NCBI RefSeq assembly: GCF_003337415.1
Contig: NZ_QPJT01000004.1
Location: 124,001-188,000, forward strand
Source of the DNA: Anaerobacterium chartisolvens
Lineage (GTDB): Bacteria > Bacillota > Clostridia > Acetivibrionales > DSM-27016
Reading direction: 5' to 3'
DNA: 64,000 bases
Part shown: piece after piece, positions 16,738-27,000 of the stretch
Numbering within the stretch: the first letter of the stretch is position 1
Layout of the letters: each line of letters begins with the position of its first letter
Position numbers and translations under genes: made by a program
Notes under the pieces: model-generated
The model's input: the letters and a program-made list of their open reading frames with translations, nothing else
Told to the model about the DNA's origin: nothing
The model's database searches: none

Positions 16738-18480
16738 TTACCCCGCATTTCTTTTTCTGCTATTAGGCTTGTTTTGTGCATTCCACAGAGTACAATACAG
16801 CCCCTTGCTGTCAAGCAGCTCGCTATGCCTTCCCACCTCTGCTATTTTCCCCTTTTCCATAACCACGATTTGATCAACATTTTTTATAGCCCTTAAATGA
16901 TGGGCAACGATAAGCACCGTTCGGTTTTTTGCAAGATTTGATATTGCCTTCTGTATTTTTTGTTCATTTATAGGATCAACATTGCTGGTCGCCTCGTCAA
17001 GAACAATAATTTCAGCTCCCTTTAAAAAAGCTCTCGCGATAGAAAGCCTCTGCTTCTGTCCGCCGGAGAGGCCTGTTCCGCGTTCTCCTACAATTGTATC
17101 ATATCCTTTAGGCATTTCCATTATTTCGTCATGGATCATTGCCTGTCTTGCAGCTTCTTCCGCCTGTTCGCGTGAAGCAGCCTCATTTCCCATAAGCAAA
17201 TTCTCATAAATGGTTCCTGAAAAAATAAAAACATCCTGCATAACAACTGCAATATTTGTAAGAAGAGTATTATAGCGTATATCTCTTATGTCGATGCCCC
17301 CAATCCGTATGCTTCCTCCGTGGGGATCATAAAATCTGAGCAGTAGATTTGTCATAGTCGTTTTGCCTGACCCGGAAGGCCCAACCAATGCCGTCATCGT
17401 GCCGTGAGGCACCGTCAGGCTTATTGACGATATTTCAAATCTTTCCTTTTTATCCTCCTTATATGAAAAGCTTACTTCCTCAAAGCTTATGCTGCTGCTT
17501 TGGGGAAATTCTCCCGTGCCGTTATCAGTAAGCACCGGAGAATCTGTTATTCTCCTTATCCTGTCGTAGCTGCTCTTAACCATTATATAATTGACATAAT
17601 ACGATTCAGCTGATGCAAAGGGTTTTATGAATTCCTTGCTTAGTATTGCAAAAATTATATATTCTTCAGGAGTCAGCGCTCCTCCAAGAACTATATATGC
17701 GCCGAAAGTCACAACTACAGCAAATGATATTTCCAACCAGACAAAATAATGTCCCGATACCACGGCTATAGAGTTTGCAAGCCTTGTGCTGCTGATTCCG
17801 AACTTCTTAACCGAAGAATCCAACCGTCTTTGCAGGGAGGCATTTTTTTTATATGATTTGAGTATTGGCATCCCCTTGGTAAATTCCAGAAAAAGCCCAA
17901 GCATTTCGGTATTATCTGAAAGATTAGAGGCGTGCGCCTTTTGCCGCTTCCTTGTTCCCGAAGCGAGGACAATTAATGCTATCGGAATACATAGCGCCAT
18001 TGCAGCCCCCAGCCTCCACTCCATTGTAAAAAGATACGCGCCGAGCACAGCGGAAACAGCTATACTTGCAAACATTCTCGACCACAGATGAGCTATTACC
18101 ATTTCCATTGTATCCACATCCTTATGGATTACCGAGCTTACCTCCGCAAGCTGCTCCCTTGTGTAAAAAGCCATGGAAAACTGCTGAAGCTTAAGGGTTA
18201 TGGATTGGCGCAGCCTTTTGACAAGTGAAAAGCCGGCACTGTGGTTAAGCCAGTCCCCCAAAGCGGCGGCAGCAGCCTGAGACAGCAGCAGCAGTCCTAC
18301 CGCTGCAATATAAGGCTTAACGGTACCATTGTCAACCGTCCCTCTAACAGCCCCGAATATCATATGCAGAGCCGTCAGAATTGCCGCCGCTCCGCATAGC
18401 GAAGAAACAGCAAAGCATACTGAGGCACCGATCATCTTTCTTATTTCCATTTTGTCGAGATTAAACAGAAGCTTCAGCAT
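16738..18480 (-). CDS. Half ABC transporter (permease-ATPase), second of a heterodimer
   Basis: About 580 residues: six membrane spans in the first 300, then an ATPase domain with Walker A GPSGSGKTTM, Q-loop VVMQDVFIFSGTI, signature LSGGQKQRLSIARAF, Walker B IIVLDEATSNVD and H-loop VAHHL. It resembles the type IV exporter-fold family that includes the siderophore importers IrtB/YbtQ. It is the last of nine coupled genes; its ATG (18480, behind AAAGGAGGAAGAGGT) overlaps the stop of the previous ABC gene by seven bases (ATGCTGA). With Fur control and an NRPS upstream, import or export of the metallophore is the probable role. The longer frame to 18504 lacks a ribosome site. Confidence 0.88.
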   Translation of the reverse strand: MLKLLFNLDKMEIRKMIGASVCFAVSSLCGAAAILTALHMIFGAVRGTVDNGTVKPYIAAVGLLLLSQAAAAALGDWLNHSAGFSLVKRLRQSITLKLQQFSMAFYTREQLAEVSSVIHKDVDTMEMVIAHLWSRMFASIAVSAVLGAYLFTMEWRLGAAMALCIPIALIVLASGTRKRQKAHASNLSDNTEMLGLFLEFTKGMPILKSYKKNASLQRRLDSSVKKFGISSTRLANSIAVVSGHYFVWLEISFAVVVTFGAYIVLGGALTPEEYIIFAILSKEFIKPFASAESYYVNYIMVKSSYDRIRRITDSPVLTDNGTGEFPQSSSISFEEVSFSYKEDKKERFEISSISLTVPHGTMTALVGPSGSGKTTMTNLLLRFYDPHGGSIRIGGIDIRDIRYNTLLTNIAVVMQDVFIFSGTIYENLLMGNEAASREQAEEAARQAMIHDEIMEMPKGYDTIVGERGTGLSGGQKQRLSIARAFLKGAEIIVLDEATSNVDPINEQKIQKAISNLAKNRTVLIVAHHLRAIKNVDQIVVMEKGKIAEVGRHSELLDSKGLYCTLWNAQNKPNSRKRNAG

Positions 18481-20210
18481 ACCTCTTCCTCCTTTACAGT
18501 CCAATTTTCCACGGCATACTGGGCATCCATAAGCCTTTTATACAGATCACACCGTGAAATCAGCTCCCTATGTCCTCCCTGATCCGCAATCCTTCCGTTT
18601 TCCACAACAATAATGTTATCAGCGTCAGATATTGTATTCATTCTGTGCGTGATAGTTATTGTGGTTTTGCCCTTGCTTACAGCTTCAATTGCTCTATGGA
18701 CAGCCTGCTCGTTTTGAGCGTCTATAGCTGCGGTGGCTTCATCAAGCACTATGACCGGCGCATTCTTAAGTATCATCCTGGCAAGTGAAATTCTCTGCTT
18801 TTCACCGCCGGACAACCGGCAGCCTCCCTCTCCCGCCTGTGTATCGTACCTGTCCGGAAGAGACATAATAAAGTTATGAATCTGGGCTTTTTTAGCAGCG
18901 TCATATACCTTATCGCGCTTAGCCTCGGGATTTCCTATTAAAATATTTTCGTAAATTGAGGTATTAAACATAAATGCATCCTGCTGTACATATGAAACAA
19001 GCTCTGCAATTGAAGCCTCAGAGATATTACAGGTTGGAACTCCGTCTATTGAGACTTTTCCGCTGTCAGGCAGAAGGAAGCCGTTTATCAGCTTACCTAT
19101 TGTCGTTTTGCCTGACCCCGAGGCCCCTACCAGTGCCGTAGAAGCATTTGACCGGGCTGTGAGCGAGATGTCGCTTACTGCGGCAGAATCAGCATAGGCA
19201 AAGGATACCCCTGAAAACTCTATATCCCCCGGCATTGCTTTTGCCGCCTTCTCGCTTCTGTCCCTTACAGGTATTGAAAGAACAGATAAAATAGCCTTTC
19301 GTGAAGAATTAAACTTCATAACCTTAAAGGTGTAAGTCAGCAGCTTTCCAAGCGACTCTCCAAAAAAGCCCGCAAATATAATGCTTATCACAAAGTCCTT
19401 ATATTCTATGCTTCCTTCTATGAGAAAGCCTGTTCCTATGGCCGCCGTCAAAAACACTCCGCTGCTTATAATACAGCTTTGTATAAACTTAGAGAAGGTC
19501 ATGACGGTGCTTACTTTTTTCACCCATGATATATAGTCCTTCATCCTTTGCAATATTTCGTTGGTTTTACCCCTCCCTGTATTAAAAACCTTTATTACAC
19601 GAATCCCTTCTATATATTCCAGCAAATCGGCAGTCATTTTTCCCGTTCTTTGAGTCAGCTCTTCAAACTTGCTGCTGTAGCGTTTCATAAACAGCATCAT
19701 GAACACAATAAGAACAGGTATTTGTATTGTCAATATAAGCGCGAACTGCCAGCACACGGTATACATAAATGCAAGCACGGCAACAGGTATTATGGATGCA
19801 ACCAGCAATTCGGGAAGCGCATGAGCAATAAAGACCTCAACCTGTTCGACCTCGTTGTCGACTACCTGAGCAAAGCTTCCTGATTTTTGTCCCGCAATAT
19901 CCGACAGCGATAAACGCTCCATGTGAGAAATAATTCTTTTCCTTATATCTATCAGCGTAGAAAAGGCGACCCTGTGCGAGACAGCTATCCCAAGCCCATA
20001 AAAAACCGACTTGGCAATAAGCAACGCGGCTATTATTATACACTGCACAGCTATCCTGTCAAAGGGCTGCCTGCTCGCCAGCATTTCAAGTATTGAAAGA
20101 AGATTAAAAAAGGGTATGATTCCGCAAATAACGCTTGCGGCAGTGATGAGCGCCGCCAGAATGCTTCTTCTCATATCCTTGGCAGACAGAAGAGAAATAT
20201 CGTTTTTCAT
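18474..20210 (-). CDS. Half ABC transporter (permease-ATPase), first of a heterodimer
   Basis: A 578-residue half transporter with six N-terminal spans and ATPase domain: Walker A GASGSGKTTIGKL, Q-loop SYVQQDAFMFNTSIYENIL, signature RLSGGEKQRISLARMI, Walker B VIVLDEATAAID, H-loop ITITHRM. Paired with the next gene (7-bp overlap), it forms the heterodimer. The pair resembles IrtA/IrtB and YbtP/YbtQ, exporter-fold proteins that import iron-siderophores; whether it imports or exports here cannot be read from the sequence. AGGAGG lies 11 bases before the ATG. EcfT is encoded 15 bp upstream. Confidence 0.88.
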   Translation of the reverse strand: MKNDISLLSAKDMRRSILAALITAASVICGIIPFFNLLSILEMLASRQPFDRIAVQCIIIAALLIAKSVFYGLGIAVSHRVAFSTLIDIRKRIISHMERLSLSDIAGQKSGSFAQVVDNEVEQVEVFIAHALPELLVASIIPVAVLAFMYTVCWQFALILTIQIPVLIVFMMLFMKRYSSKFEELTQRTGKMTADLLEYIEGIRVIKVFNTGRGKTNEILQRMKDYISWVKKVSTVMTFSKFIQSCIISSGVFLTAAIGTGFLIEGSIEYKDFVISIIFAGFFGESLGKLLTYTFKVMKFNSSRKAILSVLSIPVRDRSEKAAKAMPGDIEFSGVSFAYADSAAVSDISLTARSNASTALVGASGSGKTTIGKLINGFLLPDSGKVSIDGVPTCNISEASIAELVSYVQQDAFMFNTSIYENILIGNPEAKRDKVYDAAKKAQIHNFIMSLPDRYDTQAGEGGCRLSGGEKQRISLARMILKNAPVIVLDEATAAIDAQNEQAVHRAIEAVSKGKTTITITHRMNTISDADNIIVVENGRIADQGGHRELISRCDLYKRLMDAQYAVENWTVKEEEVC

Positions 20211-20225
20211 TTAATACAAATCCTC

Positions 20226-20939
20226 CTAACGTAATGCAGAGTCTATGATTACTATTGCCGCACATACTGCGGCACCCGCCGCAATGAGCATATAATCCCG
20301 TGCAGACACAGTGATGCTTTTATATGACGTTTTAGCGCGGGCAGAATTAATGCCTCTGGTAATGCATGAGGCCGACAGCTCATCAGCAATACGCGCGCTG
20401 CGCATTAAAAGCGGAACAAGCATATACTCCGTCTGCTTTAACGGATGCGTAAGGAAGCCTTTAGCTCCTATGGGTATACCCCGTATATTCATTGCGTCTC
20501 TTATTGCCGAAAACTCCGACTGAATAGTGGGAATAAAGCGCAGAGTTACAGCCAGAGGCACTACCACACATCTTGGAATGCGGATACGCTCAAGAGCCTT
20601 TATAAGATCCGTCGTCTCTGTGGTGCCATAAAAAATCACCGCTCCCATAACCATTGTCAGTATTTTGCGGAACGCCTCAAGCACCTGACCCAGTGTTGCG
20701 ACGTATTCATTTGGACTACTCTCCGCAAGTGCTTGCGCCGCACACAGCAGCAATGACGCTGCCAGCATTCCCATACCAAGGCGGTAATTTTTCATAAAGC
20801 ACAGCAGCAGGGCAAATATAACACAGGGAATGAGAGATACGGCGTAAGACGTCGTTGTAAAAGCCGTGCCTGAGATCACAACAATCAGTATGAATTTCAC
20901 CAGAGGATGGTATTCTGTATTCCGGATATCAGCATACAT
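20226..20939 (-). CDS. ECF transporter transmembrane component EcfT
   Basis: A 237-residue membrane protein (about five spans) of the EcfT/CbiQ family. The cytoplasmic coupling helices are recognisable from the two Arg-Gly motifs, AMNIRGIP and CITRGINSAR, which contact the ATPases. It starts 11 bp inside the preceding EcfA gene and has CAGGAGGAAGGACGTT before its ATG. With the fused ATPase and the S component encoded directly upstream, this gives one complete, dedicated (group I-like) ECF importer in the NRPS operon. Confidence 0.9.
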   Translation of the reverse strand: MYADIRNTEYHPLVKFILIVVISGTAFTTTSYAVSLIPCVIFALLLCFMKNYRLGMGMLAASLLLCAAQALAESSPNEYVATLGQVLEAFRKILTMVMGAVIFYGTTETTDLIKALERIRIPRCVVVPLAVTLRFIPTIQSEFSAIRDAMNIRGIPIGAKGFLTHPLKQTEYMLVPLLMRSARIADELSASCITRGINSARAKTSYKSITVSARDYMLIAAGAAVCAAIVIIDSALR

Positions 20940-22431
20940 AACGTCCTTCCTCCTGAAAAAGAATTGAATGCAGGCAGTTGTCCTCCGACATATTAAAATC
21001 CTTTACAACCTCACCATTATCCAAATGCAGAATACGCGTGCAGGTTTCATTTAAAAATTCATAGTCATGAGATATGATACAGATAATTTTCCCTTGCTGA
21101 GATTGGAGCTTAAGAATCCCGCTCACCATTTTCATACTCTCATAATCCAGTCCGCTGGTAGGCTCATCTAAAAGCAATACAGCAACATCCTTTACAAGCA
21201 TGGCTGCAATTACCACTCTCTGCTTCTGCCCTCCTGACAATGAACCCGGATGCCTGCTTTCAAGCATTTTAATACCCATATTTGACAGTATGGTGTCTCT
21301 TTTTCTTTCAAGCAGCTCGCTGTGCGGACACCCAAGCGTTACCTCCTCTGATACGCTCTCCGCATACAGTTGGTAATCGGCGTCCTGCATAACAAAATAC
21401 GATGCTTTGATGCGTTTTTTTGCCGGCAGCGGTACCCCATTCATACTGATGCTTCCTGCCTGAGGCTCCATAAGTCCTGACAGCACTCTTAAAAGCGTTG
21501 TCTTCCCCTTGCCGTTTGCGCCTATAATTCCTATTATCTCGCCTCCTAAAGCTGAAAACGTTATATTTTTTAACAATTGAGCTCCCCTGCCGTATTTAAA
21601 CGCAACCCCCGAAACATCTAGCCTGACTTCCGAGGGTAAATTTGCACGGTTATCCGCACGGTTATCCGCACTGCCCTTCCGTGCGAAGTCCTTAAGCTTC
21701 AGCGACCTTAAGCCGTGCGCCGCAAGCCGTGCGGGTGTAAGCTTCGATATTTCCTCTCTTGCCGCCTCCCATTCTATTTTCCCTTTGTCAATATATATGA
21801 TTTTGTCGGCAACATCCCTTAAATAGTATAGCCGGTGCTCTGAAACAATTATTGTATAGCCCTCCGCCTTAAGCCTTTTTATCATACCTCCCAACGCAAG
21901 TGTGGACTGTATATCAAGGTTCGAGCTTGGCTCATCCAGTACAAGCACCTTGGGCTTTAAGGCTACAGCGGAAGCCAGGGCTACTTTCTGCTTTTCTCCG
22001 CTCGACAGCTTAAACACGCTTCTGCCCCTTAAATTATCAATATCCATCCGGGTCATTACCTCATCTATTCGCCTGTTTATCTCATGTGTACATACACCGT
22101 AGTTCTCCATTGCGAATGCCACCTCACTGGTGGTGTTTGTGGTAAAGAACTGGGAGCGGGGGTCCTGAAATACAGAGCCGCATATAGGCTCAAAATTCCA
22201 TAATAATGCTCCCCTTGCCGGTGTCCCGTTAATTATCATCTCTCCCGACATCTCGCCGGGATAAACATCGGGAATCAGCCCGTTTATGCATCTGGTAAGC
22301 GTTGTTTTGCCACAGCCGCTTTTCCCTGTGAATACAACACACGACCCTTCCTGAATTTTTAAGTTGATGTTTCTCAGTATATAGTCCTCACAGCCTGCTG
22401 CCTTAAAGCTTACATCCTTAAATGTTATCAT
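20929..22431 (-). CDS. ECF transporter ATPase, two fused ABC domains
   Basis: A 500-residue protein consisting of two ABC ATPase domains. Domain 1: Walker A TGKSGCGKTTLTRC, signature KLSSGEKQKVALASA, Walker B VLVLDEPSSNLD. Domain 2 (from about residue 268): Walker A GANGKGKTTLLRVL, signature SLSGGQKQRVVIAA, Walker B VLLLDEPTSGLD. ECF modules normally use EcfA1 and EcfA2 as separate chains; here one chain supplies both. The linker at about 245-262 contains a short repeat-like stretch (ADNRADNRANLP). The start overlaps the S-component stop by 4 bp (ATGA). Confidence 0.92.
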   Translation of the reverse strand: MITFKDVSFKAAGCEDYILRNINLKIQEGSCVVFTGKSGCGKTTLTRCINGLIPDVYPGEMSGEMIINGTPARGALLWNFEPICGSVFQDPRSQFFTTNTTSEVAFAMENYGVCTHEINRRIDEVMTRMDIDNLRGRSVFKLSSGEKQKVALASAVALKPKVLVLDEPSSNLDIQSTLALGGMIKRLKAEGYTIIVSEHRLYYLRDVADKIIYIDKGKIEWEAAREEISKLTPARLAAHGLRSLKLKDFARKGSADNRADNRANLPSEVRLDVSGVAFKYGRGAQLLKNITFSALGGEIIGIIGANGKGKTTLLRVLSGLMEPQAGSISMNGVPLPAKKRIKASYFVMQDADYQLYAESVSEEVTLGCPHSELLERKRDTILSNMGIKMLESRHPGSLSGGQKQRVVIAAMLVKDVAVLLLDEPTSGLDYESMKMVSGILKLQSQQGKIICIISHDYEFLNETCTRILHLDNGEVVKDFNMSEDNCLHSILFQEEGRYVC

Positions 22432-23009
22432 CCTGCAACACCCGCTTTCTCGAAATGCTTTTTAAACACCCTTGTTCCTATATACCCTCCTATAATTCCG
22501 GTTGCCAGCATAGCTGCGGTTGTTACCAAAAACACCATTCCCGTCATTCTTTCAGCCGCGCTCTGTTTATGTGCCAGAGCATTCCCCTCAAAGAAGGACA
22601 TAAACCAGTCTGTAAAGAAGAAAAAGAAGAAAACCTGACCGTAGTACAGCCCCAGCATAAGAAGCGTATAAGAAATTACTGTCCTCCATTTCGATTTAAA
22701 ATCACCGCATATTATATCCGCCAGCAGCCCTGCCGCAGGTGCCAGTATCAATGTGGCATACAGTCCCATGAGCATCGAAAAGACAATTCCGTGCAGTATT
22801 CCCGAAATAAAAAACATCCCCCTTTTCCCGGTTTTCTGCGCTAAAAGCATAAATACAGCCCCATTAAGCAATGCGGCGATGGGCTGAGATGCAAAAGAAT
22901 GTAAAATAGGTACAGGCATGGTTATAACTCCCACAAACAAATACAACACAATTGCTACGGCATTGAATATTCCGATTGTAATAAGATCCTTTGAAGTTAA
23001 TTTTCTCAT
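22428..23009 (-). CDS. ECF transporter substrate-binding (S) component, MptD/Trep_Strep type
   Basis: A 193-residue hydrophobic protein with about six spans, starting KLTSKDLITIGIFNAVAIVLY, the pattern of the MptD/Trep_Strep family of S components (HSFASQPIAALLNGAVFMLLA; FFISGILHGIVFSMLMGLYATLILAPAAG). S components give an ECF importer its specificity. The substrate of this family is not well established. Its place in a Fur-boxed NRPS operon suggests a metal chelate, a siderophore fragment or a precursor. It begins a four-base-overlap chain S component, EcfA, EcfT. Confidence 0.85.
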   Translation of the reverse strand: MRKLTSKDLITIGIFNAVAIVLYLFVGVITMPVPILHSFASQPIAALLNGAVFMLLAQKTGKRGMFFISGILHGIVFSMLMGLYATLILAPAAGLLADIICGDFKSKWRTVISYTLLMLGLYYGQVFFFFFFTDWFMSFFEGNALAHKQSAAERMTGMVFLVTTAAMLATGIIGGYIGTRVFKKHFEKAGVAG

Positions 23010-23024
23010 AATATATTCTCCTTT

Positions 23025-24074
23025 TTATAATATTGACTCTATACCTCCTGTGATGCCCAGCTCATCAAGCAGCTCCTCTATTTCCCCAGCCGAATCCACC
23101 GCGTCATTATAGAATTTTTCAACCAAGTCTTTGCTAAGCACACCGCTGCGTATTTGATTGCTTAATTCAAAATCCACATAGCTGGAGGTTTTATTCATGT
23201 ACGCAAGGTGCATCCAAAGCTTTGCAAGGCGGCAGCCCGACGCGATATACGTCTTTGAAAATTTATTTATCGGCCTCCAGCCTAATTCTCTTTTTATAAC
23301 CTCCATCATGTGCAGGGGTTCATATGGAAAGTGCTGATACATAAACAAGCCGGTTACCCCTTCAGGGAAAAGCTCATCCGGAAAAAACGCGATTAAATCC
23401 GGCTTCCTTTTCAGCCTGAGCTGAGTTTTGGCCTTTACAAGCGAATCGCTTATCATTTTTATTGTAAACATCCTGCGTATTTTCCGCGCCTCATCAATCT
23501 CGTAGCTCTCCCCCATTCCAAATACCTGCTCGGGATTATGGCCTGAAAATACCATGGGTATGCCTCTGGCCTTTGCATACTCCCCCGCCGCCCTGATCAT
23601 TACTCTCCCGCAGTAGTTGCATATATGTCCATGGCTTTTATCCCTAAGCTCCTTCTCGGTAAAAAGAAAATGAAAGAAATTTTTCGTCAGCTCCCGCGGC
23701 AAAACATTTTTCTCTAAAGGAATATCAAGAGCCTCGCATATTTTGCTTGCATTATCAAAGGTTTCCTGATATTCAAAGTGTATGTCATTAATAAGGCCCA
23801 GCAGCTTTAAGCCGTATTTTCTCTTCAGCGTATACGCAAGATAAGCGCTGTCCTTTCCTCCGCTCATCATAACCACGCCGTCATACTCAGCCCTCCCCTT
23901 AAGCCTTTGAATTGTGCCCTCAAATATTTCCCTTAGTTCCTCCCAGCCCATTCTTTCTTCCGCCGCCTCCCGGCTGCATACATTGCATACCATATCCTCA
24001 TTTAAATGCACATTATGATAAGGGTCCTCCTGAAGCAAGCATTTCCTGCACCGCCTATGCGTAAATTCTTTCAT
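23025..24074 (-). CDS. PP-loop ATPase with paired CxxC motifs, N-acetyl sugar amidotransferase-like
   Basis: A 349-residue adenine-nucleotide alpha-hydrolase family protein. The N-terminus has C9xxC12 and C30xxC33 (RRCRKC ... MVCNVC), as in WbpG/PseA-type amidotransferases and TtcA-like thiolation enzymes. The PP-loop SGGKDS is at 71-76, and a further CNYC (152-155) sits in HGHICNYCGRVMI. It would adenylate a carbonyl oxygen for replacement by N or S. No sugar gene is around. In this NRPS operon, amide or thioamide formation on the product is my inference; clostridial closthioamide synthesis also employs an enzyme of this superfamily. It overlaps the preceding gene by 20 bp. Confidence 0.75.
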   Translation of the reverse strand: MKEFTHRRCRKCLLQEDPYHNVHLNEDMVCNVCSREAAEERMGWEELREIFEGTIQRLKGRAEYDGVVMMSGGKDSAYLAYTLKRKYGLKLLGLINDIHFEYQETFDNASKICEALDIPLEKNVLPRELTKNFFHFLFTEKELRDKSHGHICNYCGRVMIRAAGEYAKARGIPMVFSGHNPEQVFGMGESYEIDEARKIRRMFTIKMISDSLVKAKTQLRLKRKPDLIAFFPDELFPEGVTGLFMYQHFPYEPLHMMEVIKRELGWRPINKFSKTYIASGCRLAKLWMHLAYMNKTSSYVDFELSNQIRSGVLSKDLVEKFYNDAVDSAGEIEELLDELGITGGIESIL

Positions 24075-27000
24075 CCATTTTTTCCTCTCTTATTTTCTCT
24101 CTGCACTGGTGTACAAGAGTTTCCAGTCTTGTGAGATTGTTTGCCTGATTTTGCCCCTGGCATATCAGTGTCATAAACGGTATATTGGGATACTCTCTTG
24201 TAAATCGCTCCATAAGAGATTCCACCACCATCCCCGGCACACAATTAAACGGTATTGCATTTATAATACCGTCAGCCCTGTAATTAATCATTTCTATGGC
24301 AGATCCCATATGTGTGCCCGCCTTAAGCGTTATCCCCGATTTCCTTACATGGTTTAGCATACACGGGTCAAAGTCGTATCCCAGATAATTGATTACAGGC
24401 TTTACATACTTTGTTTCAAGGCTGTCAATAATTCTGTTTTTAAGCCTTGCCAATGCGGCGTTAAAATGCTTTCCCGCCTTTTCGGAATAGTAGATGTTTT
24501 TATACAGTGTATACTTAATCAGCTCATGGGCAGGCGGAGTCACAACCTCAGCACCAAGCATTTCCAGTGTGCGGATCATGTCATTGCTTGAAAAATCAAC
24601 ATTCCTTATATACGCTTCCCCCATAACCCCTATACGCGGGCGCTTTACAGTACGGTCAACAGGTATGGACAGCATTGCCGACGAGGCTCTTCCAAGGGCA
24701 TCTGAAAAACCCTTTCCCATTTCCAGAGAATACCCCACCGAATCTATGCATTCCTCAAATACCCGCTCCGTCATGCCCTTTTCACACTCATAGGGCCTGA
24801 TGTTCATAAGCATACGGTTTAATATGTCAAGGGCAAAAAACGCCTTTACGGAAGTAAACATATATTTGGGGGAGGATATAATTTTTTTGAACTGCGGATT
24901 GGCCTTGGCATAGTCATCTACAATTACAACACTCTCCATATCCGGTTTTTGCTTCATGAGCTTTTTCAGCGCGACATTATGCAGCGGGTTAAATGAATCA
25001 TACCTGCAGCTTCCGCAGGAGCCGGGAGAAAAAAACGCCATTCCCTTTTCCTCAGGCGAAGCCATAATTTTCTTAAATATATCTCCCGTCATAAGAATAC
25101 ACGGATAGCATTCCTCCCCCGTAGTAAACCTTTTGCCGCATTCCAAGCTCTCAAGGTCGGGCTCGGGAAGAGATACTGCGTTTATTCCGCAGTGTCTGAA
25201 GGCATATGCCCATATTCTTGAGCCCCTTGCCACATACGGAATATACAGAGTTTTAATTTGATCCTTTACAAAGGGCCTGCGCTGTACCCTTTCCGGAAGG
25301 TATTTATGTGTGTTGGCTCTGGACTTGATTGCATCAAGGAATGCTTCGCAGCGCGTTATTATGCCGGCCTCCCCCGAATGCTCGTCAATTTCGAGGTATA
25401 ATGCAGGCTTTCCGCCCAGCTCACTTTTAATAAAATGAGACATCATGGAGTCATTTACACAACTGAAGTTTGTCACAAACACAGGATATACATTGGGTAT
25501 TTTCCTTATAATATCCGTAAGCGACATCATTCTCTGCCCCATAGCAAGAGTGGTGTTATACCATGAGGAATGCACCTCCTCCGTCCCCGACAGGTCAAAG
25601 AAGTCCATTGGAAAGCAGTGTACCCCGAGCCCCCTCCATATTTTAGGCAAATCCAATGTAAGAGCCTTATCGCAGGTGTTGTGAAGCTTTCCTATAAGCA
25701 CGACGGCCTTATCGTCAGGAGGTATCGCCGCAAGGGCCTCCCTGCCCCTCTTAAGCATGGTATCCCTGAAGCCGTAATAGGCGTCGAATGCCGCTTCACA
25801 TGCCCGGCGCACGTGATTTAAGGAATAATTCCCGATACTCCTCATCATTTTGTAAAGCTCCTGCTTGACAGACTGCTTTCCAAGTCTGAAATGCAGCTCC
25901 GGCTTAAGTATCTTTATCCGTCTTTCGTCCATATGCAGGGACTGGCTTGCCATTTCGGGCATGAATATTGTAAAATCACAGTGGTTTGCCATGGGATGAT
26001 GCTCCGGCGAGCATGAACAGGCTTCACGGACAGAGGGGATAAATGCAAAATCCACCTGCCCGCTTTCGGCTTTATCTGCAATCCAGCTTACATGCCCGTG
26101 TGCAAGCTTTGTAGGGAAGCATGAGGATGTGCGTACGCTGTCAATCCCTCTCTTTATAATTCCGCGGTTGGATTGAGGGCTGGCTGATACCGAAAAGCCC
26201 ATCTCCTCAAAAAAAGCCTTGAAAAACGGAAAATACTCGTAAAACATCTGAATGCGGGGAATCCCCACCACAGGCTTTTCTCCTCCGGCTCCCGATTCAG
26301 CTCCCAGAAGCCCTTCTCTTTCGTTAAAGTAATCGGGAATACTGCTTTTACTCTGTGCCAGAGATACCTCATATTTTTCACAGCGTCCCCCATAATACAG
26401 CGTCCTGCTTCCCTCTTCCGAAATCCTGTTTATTTCACAGTGATTATCACAGCTTGGACATTCAAAGGTATCGGCCTTAAGGGGCCTTTCGAGACAGTCA
26501 ATGCCCTTAAACCGGGACTTAAACTCAGCGTTCCCGGCATAGCTCCTATGCGCAAGCAGGCAGCAGCCCAAAGCCCCCATAACCTCATGATGTACAGGCA
26601 CATTTACAGTTTTTCCCGTAACCTGCTCGAAAGCTGCCACAACTGCTTTATTGGTGGCAACTCCTCCCTGAAAAAATATGCGCCTGCCTATGGGGCGGTT
26701 TTCCACAACCTTATACAAGTAGTTATTTACAATAGAATATGCCAGCCCCGCTGTGATATCGGAAATTTTTTGCCCCTGCTGAAAATATTTTACAACCTCC
26801 GATTCCATAAATACCGTGCATTTCTCTCCGCAGTCCAGAGGCCTTGATGAGGATAGCGCCAGCCGTGAAAATTCATCCTTTATCTTAACATCAAGCTTTT
26901 GCGCCTGCTCCTCCAAAAAGCTCCCTGTTCCCGCCGCACAAGCCTTATTCATCGTGAAGTCGTCTACCATTCCTCCGCATATATGAATATACTTGGAATC

